A stretch of 64,000 bases of DNA, from contig NZ_AP018248.1 of the NCBI RefSeq assembly GCF_002368295.1, positions 1,398,477 to 1,462,476 on the forward strand. The letters are read 5' to 3'. Origin of the DNA: Tolypothrix tenuis PCC 7101 (GTDB taxonomy: Bacteria; Cyanobacteriota; Cyanobacteriia; Cyanobacteriales; Nostocaceae). Shown piece after piece: positions 9,518-17,211 of the stretch. Position numbers and translations under genes: made by a program. Under the pieces are notes generated by a model. That model saw only the letters and a list, made by a program, of their open reading frames with translations, was not told the DNA's origin and made no database searches. The first letter of the stretch is position 1. Each line of letters begins with the position of its first letter.

Positions 9518-10054
9518 TACCGCAAGGCGGAAGTCAAAAGGAGCCAGTGCGTTGGGCGGCTGTGCCGACTTGTAGCAACTGGCGTTCAAAAGTCAAAAGT
9601 CAAAAGGTGATACATCAAGGCTTGTGACTGTTTGAAATGGTAGCTTTATTTACGCCGCGTTGTACTAGTTCCCCTGCACCCAAGTCAAAAGTTCAACAGT
9701 TCATGGCGTAGACTGTTCTCGATTTTGTCGTCATGAAAATTCTAAGTAAGCCGGTGGAAATAAACCAAACTATGTTACGAAACCTAAGTAGGCTGGAAAC
9801 CCTTACCAATGACAAGGGACAAATGACAGCCCTGACTAGTTATCTTTAAATACACCGCCCTACTTAATTTAGCCTTCTTGCCCAGAGCGATCGCTATACT
9901 CGCAAAAAATAGCATCTTTATTTCCCCAGGGCATTACTGGTGTAAGCTAGCAACAGTAATTTAAAATTCAGAATTATAGAGTAGCTTCTTTGCGATTTGA
10001 ATTGTGAATTTTTGTGAAGTAGCAGCGACATCACTGGGGACATGAGGAGATTTT
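9518..10054. other. Spacer with a 48-bp structured repeat
   Basis: This 537-base spacer follows pyrG. It holds one copy of the 48-bp repeat (9540-9587) flanked by repeated TCAAAAG units. From about 9600 to 10040 nothing was identified. The promoter of the duplicated small protein should lie near 9980-10040. Confidence 0.5.
9540..9587 (-). repeat. 48-bp structured dispersed repeat, copy 1
   Basis: Read on the minus strand it begins GAACGCCAGT and ends ACTGGCTCC, which pair as an outer stem. An inner hairpin CGGC-ACA-GCCG lies in the middle. It matches the copy at 62486-62533 in 39 of 48 positions and has the same length as the copy at 58741-58788. It is flanked by TTTTGAC-type repeats. Confidence 0.75.
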
Positions 10055-10477
10055 GTGGTGTACTGGGTGAAAATCCTTTACGAGAGGAAACAATACGTAG
10101 TCAATTTCGACCGTATTAATGCGTTTTGTTATGAACAAAATGGCAGGGTTACCTTTTGGTTACCCGATTGTGCAATTCCGATTGTAATTAACCCACAAAA
10201 TAACCATCAAGACTATCAAAAGATTTTGACTTATATAGAACGGGTGACAGGAGTAGAACTAGAAGATGCTTATTGGGTAAAAATTATTTATGAAAATAAC
10301 GAATACGTAATTAACCTCAATTGCATCAGTTCTTTTTGCCAAGAAGCCAACGGCAGGATAACTTTTTGGTTGCCTGATGGTACTATTCCCATCATCATCA
10401 ATCCAGTGAGTAATCCAGAGTCCTATCAAAAAGTATTGCAATACGTTCAGAAAGCCACAGGATATTCTTTATATTAG
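10055..10477 (+). CDS. Hypothetical protein with two tandem ~68-residue repeats
   Basis: A 140-residue protein that is a head-to-tail duplication. Unit one (about 1-70) and unit two (about 71-140) share the order YWVKI-YE--YV-N, FC-E-NGR-TFWLPD, IPI-INP, then a helix Y-K-L-Y-----TG. There is no signal peptide or membrane segment. The start is GTG at 10055, five bases after a GAGGAG ribosome site (10044-10049). I do not recognise the family. The alternating pattern suggests two small beta-sheet plus helix domains. Upstream and downstream genes are unrelated. Confidence 0.75.
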   Translation: MVYWVKILYERKQYVVNFDRINAFCYEQNGRVTFWLPDCAIPIVINPQNNHQDYQKILTYIERVTGVELEDAYWVKIIYENNEYVINLNCISSFCQEANGRITFWLPDGTIPIIINPVSNPESYQKVLQYVQKATGYSLY

Positions 10478-10590
10478 AAAATCTGTGAAAAATTTTTATC
10501 CAGCCTAATGCTTGCTAATTTAGTAGCAATTGGCAAACTTTTACTATTAATTTTTCCCCTTGTTTAAAAAAATAATGTAACGGATAGGTA

Positions 10591-10613
10591 GGGGCACAAC
10601 ATTGTTGTGCCCT
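10591..10613. repeat. GGGCACAAC hairpin repeat
   Basis: GGGCACAAC (10592-10600) pairs with GTTGTGCCC around ATT, forming a near-perfect palindrome between the duplicated protein gene and the ROK gene. A closely similar hairpin with the same arm bases occurs at 19529-19557, also between converging genes. It may work as a two-way terminator or be a small mobile palindrome. Confidence 0.65.
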
Positions 10614-10711
10614 CACTAATAATTTATATGTTGCAAACAATTGAAATGCCAAAAGTTATAACAAAATCGCATCTTTTGGCATACTTTGTGGTTCGTGGCA
10701 AAAACGATAAT

Positions 10712-11608
10712 TCACAACCTGGATAATTGCTGCCATGCCAACTTTGCAGCACCTAACATTCCCGCAGCATTGCCTAATTCTGCTGACAAAATTTGTAAAC
10801 CTACACGGGATGTCGGCATCACTCGCTGCTCAATTTCAGCTTTCATTGCAGGTAAAAAAAACTGGAAACAGGCACTAATACCACCACCAATGACAATCGC
10901 TTCTGGTGTTAAGACGTAAATTAAACTCGTCAAACCAATACCTAAATCTCTACCATATTCCTGCCAGAACTTCAAAGCCTCTACATCTGTTGCATGAGCC
11001 AAAGTACTCAATTCATGAGGTTCTTTACCACTACGGCGACGAATCGCTGTAATTGAAGTGTACTGTTCCAAAGAACCGCGATTACCGCTATTACAAACAG
11101 GGCCATCTGGGTTAAAGCTAATTAAACCTAATTCGCCGCCTGCACCTTGATGCCCAATAAATAATTTCCCATCAAGGATAATGGCACCGCCAACGCCAGT
11201 GCCTAAAGTCAGCATAATAAAATTTTGGAAATAGCGACCAGCACCTAACCAAGATTCGCCTAAACCTGCACAGTTAGCATCATTACCCACAATTGTCGGC
11301 TTACCCGTTTTCGCTTCTAACCAATCGGCTAAAGGGACATCTCGCCATCCTGTCAAGTTGATGGCGATTTTTGCAATCCGTCCCTTTGCATCAGCAGGGC
11401 CAGGAGTACCAACACCAATAGCTATAGTTTGATTATCTGGATCAATTTGGGCGATCGCATCCACCATTACCGCCACCACAGCCTCGGGTGTGGATGGTTG
11501 GGGAGTTGCTACTGTCAAAGATTGCAGGCAATTGCCATCTCGATCAAATCGCCCCAGCTTAATCGCTGTTCCCCCCAAATCAATACCAATTACTTGAGAA
11601 TTTACCAC
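10712..11608 (-). CDS. ROK family protein, glucokinase-like, zinc site lost
   Basis: A 298-residue sugar kinase-like protein. The phosphate loop GIDLGGTAIKLG (about 8-19), the second phosphate loop GVGTPGPADAKG, the catalytic Asp region NDANCAGLGE and the adenosine loop AIVIGGGIS are all present. The usual ROK zinc motif (GH...CxCGxxGCxE) is degenerate: the segment reads GELGLIS...CNSGNRGSLEQ, so the His and two of the three Cys are replaced. Phosphotransfer residues remain, so it may phosphorylate glucose or another hexose with an altered structural core. It stands alone, followed on the minus strand by repeats. Confidence 0.85.
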   Translation of the reverse strand: MVNSQVIGIDLGGTAIKLGRFDRDGNCLQSLTVATPQPSTPEAVVAVMVDAIAQIDPDNQTIAIGVGTPGPADAKGRIAKIAINLTGWRDVPLADWLEAKTGKPTIVGNDANCAGLGESWLGAGRYFQNFIMLTLGTGVGGAIILDGKLFIGHQGAGGELGLISFNPDGPVCNSGNRGSLEQYTSITAIRRRSGKEPHELSTLAHATDVEALKFWQEYGRDLGIGLTSLIYVLTPEAIVIGGGISACFQFFLPAMKAEIEQRVMPTSRVGLQILSAELGNAAGMLGAAKLAWQQLSRL

Positions 11609-11619
11609 TTTATTCTGGG

Positions 11620-11755
11620 GATTGGGGATTAGGGACTGGGGACTGGGGACTGGGAACTGGGGACTAGGAATTTTAGATTTTGGATTCTAATCTAAAATCC
11701 AAAATTGTTTTCAATGCCCAATGCCCAATCCCCCATGCCCCATTCCCAATTACTT
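11620..11755. repeat. Heptamer repeat tract
   Basis: Runs of seven-base units of the type GGGGACT/GGGAACT (about 11626-11676), then CCCAATG/CCCCATG units (about 11712-11750). These degenerate heptamers are the short tandem repeats typical of Nostocales spacers. Similar tracts occur near 13083-13125, 30680-30725, 38310-38345, 60950-61020 and 63446-63530. Confidence 0.75.
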
Positions 11756-11767
11756 GTAAAAAGCATA

Positions 11768-11971
11768 TTAGCTTTTTTGCGTTTTGGTACTAAAAAATTC
11801 CCAGTCCTCAGTTTTATTAGCTGCAAATTGTAAATTCGTCACGTTCGCCACCCGTGCATTTGATTCAGTTTGCCAAGCGGTGACTGGTGTGCCCCGTAAA
11901 ATACCAGATAAAGCCACAGAAAGCATAAACCCACCAGTAGCGGCAGCAATTAAAGTCAAGTTGTCTTTCAC
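11768..11971 (-). CDS. Small hypothetical protein with one membrane segment
   Basis: I chose the GTG at 11971 because a GGAG ribosome site lies six bases before it (11978-11981); this gives 67 residues. One hydrophobic segment (LTLIAAATGGFMLSVALSGIL) near the N-terminus is followed by a polar tail. It looks like a short membrane-anchored or exported protein. The family is not recognised. The clear ribosome site and consistent codon use make it a likely real gene. It lies between repeats and an ABC permease gene. Confidence 0.55.
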   Translation of the reverse strand: MKDNLTLIAAATGGFMLSVALSGILRGTPVTAWQTESNARVANVTNLQFAANKTEDWEFFSTKTQKS

Positions 11972-12130
11972 ACAAATCTCCAAAAGGATGAATGATTAAG
12001 GATAAAGAATAAAGTAAAAAATTAGGACACGCCCATTATTAAAAAAGATAGGTTTTTCCTTGATGAGTTCCTCACCCCTCTATAGGCGGCTGAATTTCAT
12101 ACTTTATACTTCATACTTCAGTTGACTGAA

Positions 12131-13027
12131 CTATTTCCGAATACTATTTTGTCGTCGTAAACGGGGATTGACAAATTCATTTAAACCTTCACCAAGTAGT
12201 GATAACCCTACCACCATCAATGTCATTGCTAAACCGGGGAAAAGCGTAGTCCACCAAATGCCAGTAGGAAGTGCTTCTAAAGCTTGTTTTAAATCATGCC
12301 CCCATTCTGGAACTTCTTCTGGTAGCCCTAAACCCAAAAACCCCAACCCGCCTAAGACTAAAATTGCATCGGCAGCGTTGAGGGTGAATAATACAGGTAC
12401 GCTTTGAATAACGTTAAAAAATAAATACCGAGAGAGCACAATCCATGTAGAAGCACCCATTGCTTGAGCCGCTTCGATGAACACTTCAGTTTTAACGCTC
12501 ACAGTGTGGTTGCGAACAACTCGGTAATATTGAGGAATGTAAGCAATGCTAATCGCGATCGCAGCATTTAATATTCCCCGCCCAACCACAAATGCTAGCG
12601 TTACTGATAGTAGCAGCCCAGGCAAGGTATAAATACTATCCATCAAAAACAGCAGTACTTTATCCAGCTTACCGCCCAGATAGCCGCTAACCATACCTAA
12701 TGGCACACCAATGACCATACTCAGCGCTGTTGCTAAAATTACCACTTGCAAAGCAGCTTGAGCACCAAATAGCGTCCGGGAGAACACATCATGTCCCAGG
12801 CGACTAGTACCAAACCAATATTGAGCTGATGGTGGATCGTGAATTGGGTTAGATAAAAAATCTTTGGGGTTTTGCAGCCATCCCCAAGCTTGAAATACCG
12901 GAGCGAAAAATGCCAACAAGAGAAACAGCAGGGTGATAGCTAACCCAATCAACATGAATCGCTGAGAAAGATTCGGATTTTTCGGAAAACGTAAAAAAGA
13001 CGGCAGCTGCCGTTTTATCATGGCCAT
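12131..13027 (-). CDS. ABC transporter permease, DppC/OppC family
   Basis: A 298-residue inner-membrane permease of a peptide or nickel-type importer. It has an N-terminal helix (LIGLAITLLFLLLAFFAPVF), a segment HYWFGTSRLGHDVFSRTLFGA-like in sequence (residues about 68-90, typical of OppC proteins), and the EAA loop EAAQAMGASTWIVLSRYLFFN that contacts the ATPase. Five or six membrane helices can be counted. The usual partner genes (binding protein, first permease, ATPases) are not next to it, so it is an orphan permease, as is common in cyanobacteria. The substrate cannot be told from this gene. Confidence 0.88.
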   Translation of the reverse strand: MAMIKRQLPSFLRFPKNPNLSQRFMLIGLAITLLFLLLAFFAPVFQAWGWLQNPKDFLSNPIHDPPSAQYWFGTSRLGHDVFSRTLFGAQAALQVVILATALSMVIGVPLGMVSGYLGGKLDKVLLFLMDSIYTLPGLLLSVTLAFVVGRGILNAAIAISIAYIPQYYRVVRNHTVSVKTEVFIEAAQAMGASTWIVLSRYLFFNVIQSVPVLFTLNAADAILVLGGLGFLGLGLPEEVPEWGHDLKQALEALPTGIWWTTLFPGLAMTLMVVGLSLLGEGLNEFVNPRLRRQNSIRK

Positions 13028-13208
13028 GAGCGATCGCCTACATTAAGCGAGATACGCTGACCATTTTACATATCAGAGTAGGTATTGGGAATTGGGGACT
13101 GGGGACTAGGGACTGGGGATTTGGTGTTTGTTATTTCTTCCTTGTCCCCTTTCCTTCATCCGCCTCATCCCCCTCATTCCCAGTAAAGAATCCCCAATCC
13201 CCAGTCCC

Positions 13209-14582
13209 TCACAAACTGTTCTCAATCAACTGGCGATATTCGCTCTTTTGCTTTACGCCTTTGACTTCCTTCAACAGTTCTTTATTCTTGAATACTTGAA
13301 TTGTTGGTGTTCCTGTCACACCAGCATTTTCAGCAATATCTCGGTCTTTATCGATATCGATTTCGACAAAGTGAATTTTGCCGTCAAATTCATCGACTAC
13401 CTTATTTAATATTGGTTTGAGGGTATGACAAGGGCCACAGCCAGGAGAAACGTATTTTACCAAAAGTAAGCGATCGCTTTCGTGGAATAATTTCCGCAAA
13501 GCATAACCACCTTCATGGCGCGTAGCATTTAGATTAAATTCGGCTTCTTGTTCTGCTTCGGTTTTATTGGCTGCTGGCTGATGTTCTAATTCATTAACTG
13601 GTGTTTCTGGCTGTTGATGGAATTCTTGAATCAAACCAGTAACAGACAACCAGCGTTCTGCCAACATTGCTGACATACAACCGCTACCCGCAGCCGTAAT
13701 TGCTTGGCGATACTCATGATCTTGCACGTCGCCTGCAGCAAAAACTCCTTCCACACTAGTTTCTGGGGAACCATGTTTAGTCACTATGTAACCCACCTCA
13801 TCTAGTTCCAGTTGCCCTTTAAATAGTGAGGTATTGGGATTGTGACCAATAGCGTAGAATAAACCCTTGGCATGGATTGTGCTTTCTTCGCCAGTTTTAG
13901 TATTGCGAATTTTTACCCCATCCATGTGGCCGTTACCAAAGATGTCTACGGCTTCTGTGTTCCAATGTACTTGGATTTTAGGATTGCTCAAAATGCGGTC
14001 TTGCATGGCTTTAGAAGCCCGCATCTTATCAGAACGTACCAACAGATTCACTTTAGAACCGTACTTGGTTAGATAAATTGACTCTTCCGCCGCCGAGTCA
14101 CCAGCACCAATCACAGCCAATTCTGCACCGTGGAAAATTGGTGTCGCGCCATCGCAAATTGCACAAGCTGAAATCCCGCGACTCCAAAATTCATGTTCGC
14201 TAGGTAAACCCAAGCGCTTTGCCGTTGCACCAGTAGCAATAATAATACTGTTGGTTTTAACTTCCCTTTCTTCTGAGCGTACAGTAAAAGGACGCTGACT
14301 CAAGTCAACTGATATTACATCCTCTGTATATAACTCAGCCCCCCAGCGTTCTGCTTGGGCTTTCATCCGATCCATTAGTTCCGGCCCAGTAATACCTTGG
14401 GGGAAGCCAGGAAAGTTCTCTACTTCCGTCGTTGTCATTAATTGCCCGCCAGGTAATCCCCCAGCTTGGAAACCTTCAAATACCACAGGCTTCAAGTTAG
14501 CGCGTCCTGCATAGATAGCCGCTGTGTACCCGGCTGGCCCAGAACCAATGATTACTAAGTTTTCTACTGTCGGGTTAGTCAT
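13209..14582 (-). CDS. ntrC-type trxB: NADPH-thioredoxin reductase with fused thioredoxin (NTRC)
   Basis: A 457-residue fusion found in plastids and many cyanobacteria. Residues 1-310 are thioredoxin reductase: FAD loop GSGPAGYTAAIYAGRA, redox pair in ACAICDG, NADPH loop AVIGAGDSAAEES and FAD-binding GDVQDHEYRQ. After a linker rich in Glu and Ala (about 320-350), a thioredoxin domain carries SPGCGPCHTLKP. It passes electrons from NADPH to targets such as 2-Cys peroxiredoxin. Both redox pairs are intact. A heptamer repeat tract follows its stop. The name NTRC must not be confused with the nitrogen regulator NtrC. Confidence 0.95.
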   Translation of the reverse strand: MTNPTVENLVIIGSGPAGYTAAIYAGRANLKPVVFEGFQAGGLPGGQLMTTTEVENFPGFPQGITGPELMDRMKAQAERWGAELYTEDVISVDLSQRPFTVRSEEREVKTNSIIIATGATAKRLGLPSEHEFWSRGISACAICDGATPIFHGAELAVIGAGDSAAEESIYLTKYGSKVNLLVRSDKMRASKAMQDRILSNPKIQVHWNTEAVDIFGNGHMDGVKIRNTKTGEESTIHAKGLFYAIGHNPNTSLFKGQLELDEVGYIVTKHGSPETSVEGVFAAGDVQDHEYRQAITAAGSGCMSAMLAERWLSVTGLIQEFHQQPETPVNELEHQPAANKTEAEQEAEFNLNATRHEGGYALRKLFHESDRLLLVKYVSPGCGPCHTLKPILNKVVDEFDGKIHFVEIDIDKDRDIAENAGVTGTPTIQVFKNKELLKEVKGVKQKSEYRQLIENSL

Positions 14583-15054
14583 ACTATTTATACGAACTCA
14601 TAACGACTACGTTTAATCTAGCATAACAAACTTCAATTGGCTACGCCATAGGTGAAGCTATTTAAACCTTGATCAATAACAAGGTGCAAAGACTCTCGCG
14701 AGTTTTTCTGCGCTCATCACTTTGTCAGGCAGGATTCATAACAGCCCTTGCCACCAATATTGAGTTGCATAGCTCTATTTACGAGTTCATGGGCGAATTC
14801 TACTGACCATGAATATAAAAATGTTTTTTGTAATCTATCTTATTGTCTTTCAGCATTTACCGACTTAGGTGAATTTTCCCTGAAATTCGTTCTTCAGGCT
14901 GCTACAGTGAACTAACAAGTACATAAGTTGTTAAATATAGCACAAAAAATATAAGTGACTTACAATTGCATCTGTACAAAGTTAATGATTCCAAACCAAG
15001 AATTTTACTTGAGTCGCATTAACTATTATCACTTTTAAATTCACAGTAGTTATT
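14583..15054. other. Spacer between NTRC and methyltransferase genes
   Basis: This 472-base AT-rich region lies between divergent genes. It must hold both promoters. I saw no RNA gene, strong hairpin or reading frame of note. Confidence 0.45.
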
Positions 15055-16386
15055 ATGAATAATTCAACCTCTGATTTATGGGATAAAATCCGCCAACAAT
15101 TTGATAGCGCACCCTACCCTAACATACCGCTAGAAAAGTCTCCTAAAAAGGATATTAGCTTACTGTATATCCATAATTTAGCAACTGCCTACTATTTGCG
15201 AAATCAGCAAGTTATAGACAGCCATAATAAAGTTATTTTAGATGCAGGTTGTGGAAGTGGTTATAAATCTTTAGTGCTAGCAGAAGCTAATCCAGGAGCC
15301 AAAATCGTTGGTATTGACATATCAGAAGAATCAATCAAATTAGCAAAACATAGGCTGCAGTACCACGGATTTGATAATGCAGAGTTTTATGTTCTGTCAA
15401 TCTATGATTTAGCAGAATTGAACTATAAATTTGACTATATAAACTGTAATGAGACTTTATATTTATTTCCTGATATTGTTCAGGCACTAAAATCCATGAA
15501 ATCTGTTTTAAATGATGCAGGCATAATTCGAGCTAATTTACACAGTGCTATTCAGAGGTTTAATATTTTCTGCGCTCAAAAAGCATTTACTATTATGGGT
15601 TTAATGGAAGATAATCCTGGAGATTTAGAGATAGAAATTGTTACTGATATGATGAAGTCACTTAAAGATAATGTTTTACTCAAGGATAGGACTTGGAGTC
15701 ATGATTTTGAACAGGAAGATAAAAAAGAACGTATTTTGATGAATTATCTATTTCAAGGAGATAAAGGCTACACAGTTAGTGATATGTTTGCAGCTTTAAG
15801 AGCAGCAGACTTAGAATTTATTAGCATGTTGAATTGGCGGCAGTGGGATTTAATGAGCTTATTTCAACAGCCTGATAATTTACCTGCTTTTTTAGCCATG
15901 AGTTTACCAGAAATTTCGATGGAGGAACAGCTAGAGTTATTTGAGTTACTACATCCCATGCATAGACTACTAGATTTTTGGTGTGGATACCCTCAACCAG
16001 AGCGCACTTTTACACCCATTGCTGAGTGGGATGATTCTGATTGGCTCAATATTAAAGTCTATTTACATCCACAGTTTAATTACTTAAATTTTAAAAGCCA
16101 TATTGATAACTGTATTAGCAGAAGTAAAGTGTTTCCCATTTTTAGAAATGTCACCTTGAATAAAGAAACTATTTATATAGACAGTTCTATGGCTCTGTGT
16201 TTACTTCCTTTATTTGAAAAACCATATTTAATGATGGACTTAGTAGAGTATTGGCAGCAACGTAGACCTATTGATAGCTTTACGGGAAAACCCATAGAAA
16301 CTGATCAAGTATTTGAATTCGTGAAAACAACCCTATCAACACTAGAAGGTTTTGACTGCATTATGTTGGAAAAGTTATCTTCCTAG
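15055..16386 (+). CDS. Class I SAM-dependent methyltransferase
   Basis: A 443-residue protein. The Rossmann methyltransferase core is at about residues 50-175: motif I VILDAGCGSGYKSLVLAEA, acidic end of strand two VGIDISEESIKLAK, and the later YDLAELNYKFDYINCNETL. The remaining 260 residues form an additional domain with no motif I recognise (for example FRNVTLNKETIYIDSS). It has no signal peptide. It precedes a type IV pilin gene and O-glycosylation genes, so a role in modifying a surface glycan, lipid or protein is plausible but inferred from context only. Confidence 0.8.
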   Translation: MNNSTSDLWDKIRQQFDSAPYPNIPLEKSPKKDISLLYIHNLATAYYLRNQQVIDSHNKVILDAGCGSGYKSLVLAEANPGAKIVGIDISEESIKLAKHRLQYHGFDNAEFYVLSIYDLAELNYKFDYINCNETLYLFPDIVQALKSMKSVLNDAGIIRANLHSAIQRFNIFCAQKAFTIMGLMEDNPGDLEIEIVTDMMKSLKDNVLLKDRTWSHDFEQEDKKERILMNYLFQGDKGYTVSDMFAALRAADLEFISMLNWRQWDLMSLFQQPDNLPAFLAMSLPEISMEEQLELFELLHPMHRLLDFWCGYPQPERTFTPIAEWDDSDWLNIKVYLHPQFNYLNFKSHIDNCISRSKVFPIFRNVTLNKETIYIDSSMALCLLPLFEKPYLMMDLVEYWQQRRPIDSFTGKPIETDQVFEFVKTTLSTLEGFDCIMLEKLSS

Positions 16387-16560
16387 GCTAAAGGCAAGAA
16401 GTTCTAGTGCAGAGCATTAGCTGGAATATAGCAATAGCAAGAGTTTCAGGCTTAGAGGACAGAATAGAAAAAATTTTTTCAGTTGGGTGATATGAATTTA
16501 TCCGAAATGGGTAAGTTCTTTATAGAACAAACAACCCACCCTACTCCTGGGAAAACACTT

Positions 16561-17097
16561 ATGAAAACCGAACTAAAAGCTAAATTTCTCCAACACATCC
16601 TCGGTAAAAAGAAAGAAGGAGAAGGTTTTACCCTTATTGAATTGTTAGTTGTAATTATCATTATTGGTATTCTGTCTGCTATTGCTCTACCTTCCTTCTT
16701 GAACCAAGCTAAAAAGGCTAAACAATCTGAAGCTAAGACCTACGTTGGTTCTATGAACAGAGGTCAGCAAGCATACATGACAGAAAACGACGCATTTACT
16801 GCCAGTATTGATTCAATGGGAATTGGTATTTCCACCCAAACTGCAAATTACAAATTCACTGCTTCAACAGGTACTAACAACACTCTAGCTTATGCCATCA
16901 ACGACTCAAGCTTAGTAACATCAAGCAGTGGTTTGAAAAACTACGGTGGTCATGTGTACTTGAAAAAAATTGGCGCTAATTCTGAATTAACCAGTATAGC
17001 TTACCTCTGTGAAACTAATAACGTAGGGCCACGGGGTTCAGCTACAATCACAGCAGGTGGTACAACTTGTAATAGTGCAGGTAAATTAATTAAGTAA
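16561..17097 (+). CDS. pilA: Type IV pilin (PilA-like)
   Basis: I place the start at the ATG 16561, giving 178 residues with a short basic leader (MKTELKAKFLQHILGKKKEG) typical of cyanobacterial PilA; earlier starts at 16492 would add an unlikely extension. The prepilin site is EG|FTLIELLVVIIII, with Glu5 of the mature pilin present, followed by the hydrophobic assembly helix and PSFLNQAKKAKQSEAKTYVGSMNR. The C-terminal domain has two Cys (YLCETN and GTTCNS) that can make the pilin disulfide loop. It should be cut by PilD and assembled into pili for motility, uptake or adhesion. A terminator follows. The next gene is an O-GlcNAc transferase that could modify it. Confidence 0.92.
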   Translation: MKTELKAKFLQHILGKKKEGEGFTLIELLVVIIIIGILSAIALPSFLNQAKKAKQSEAKTYVGSMNRGQQAYMTENDAFTASIDSMGIGISTQTANYKFTASTGTNNTLAYAINDSSLVTSSSGLKNYGGHVYLKKIGANSELTSIAYLCETNNVGPRGSATITAGGTTCNSAGKLIK

Positions 17098-17140
17098 TTG
17101 TTCTATTGTTACTTATTACCAGTATTAAGAAATTGTAATT

Positions 17141-17180
17141 CACCTTCCATGCAAAAGATGGAGGGTGGATATTTTTATTT
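17141..17180 (+). terminator. Rho-independent terminator after the pilin gene
   Basis: CACCTTCCAT (17141-17150) pairs with ATGGAGGGTG (17158-17167) around a seven-base loop, then a T-rich run. It lies 44 bases after the pilin stop and would separate the abundant pilin message from the transferase gene behind it. Confidence 0.75.
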
Positions 17181-17211
17181 ATAGTACAGTTAGTCAAATA
17201 AGAAATTATTT

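Noticed and set aside
14583..15054. Possible regulatory RNA between NTRC and the methyltransferase gene
   Set aside because: No stable stem with a T-run and no known motif could be found by eye.
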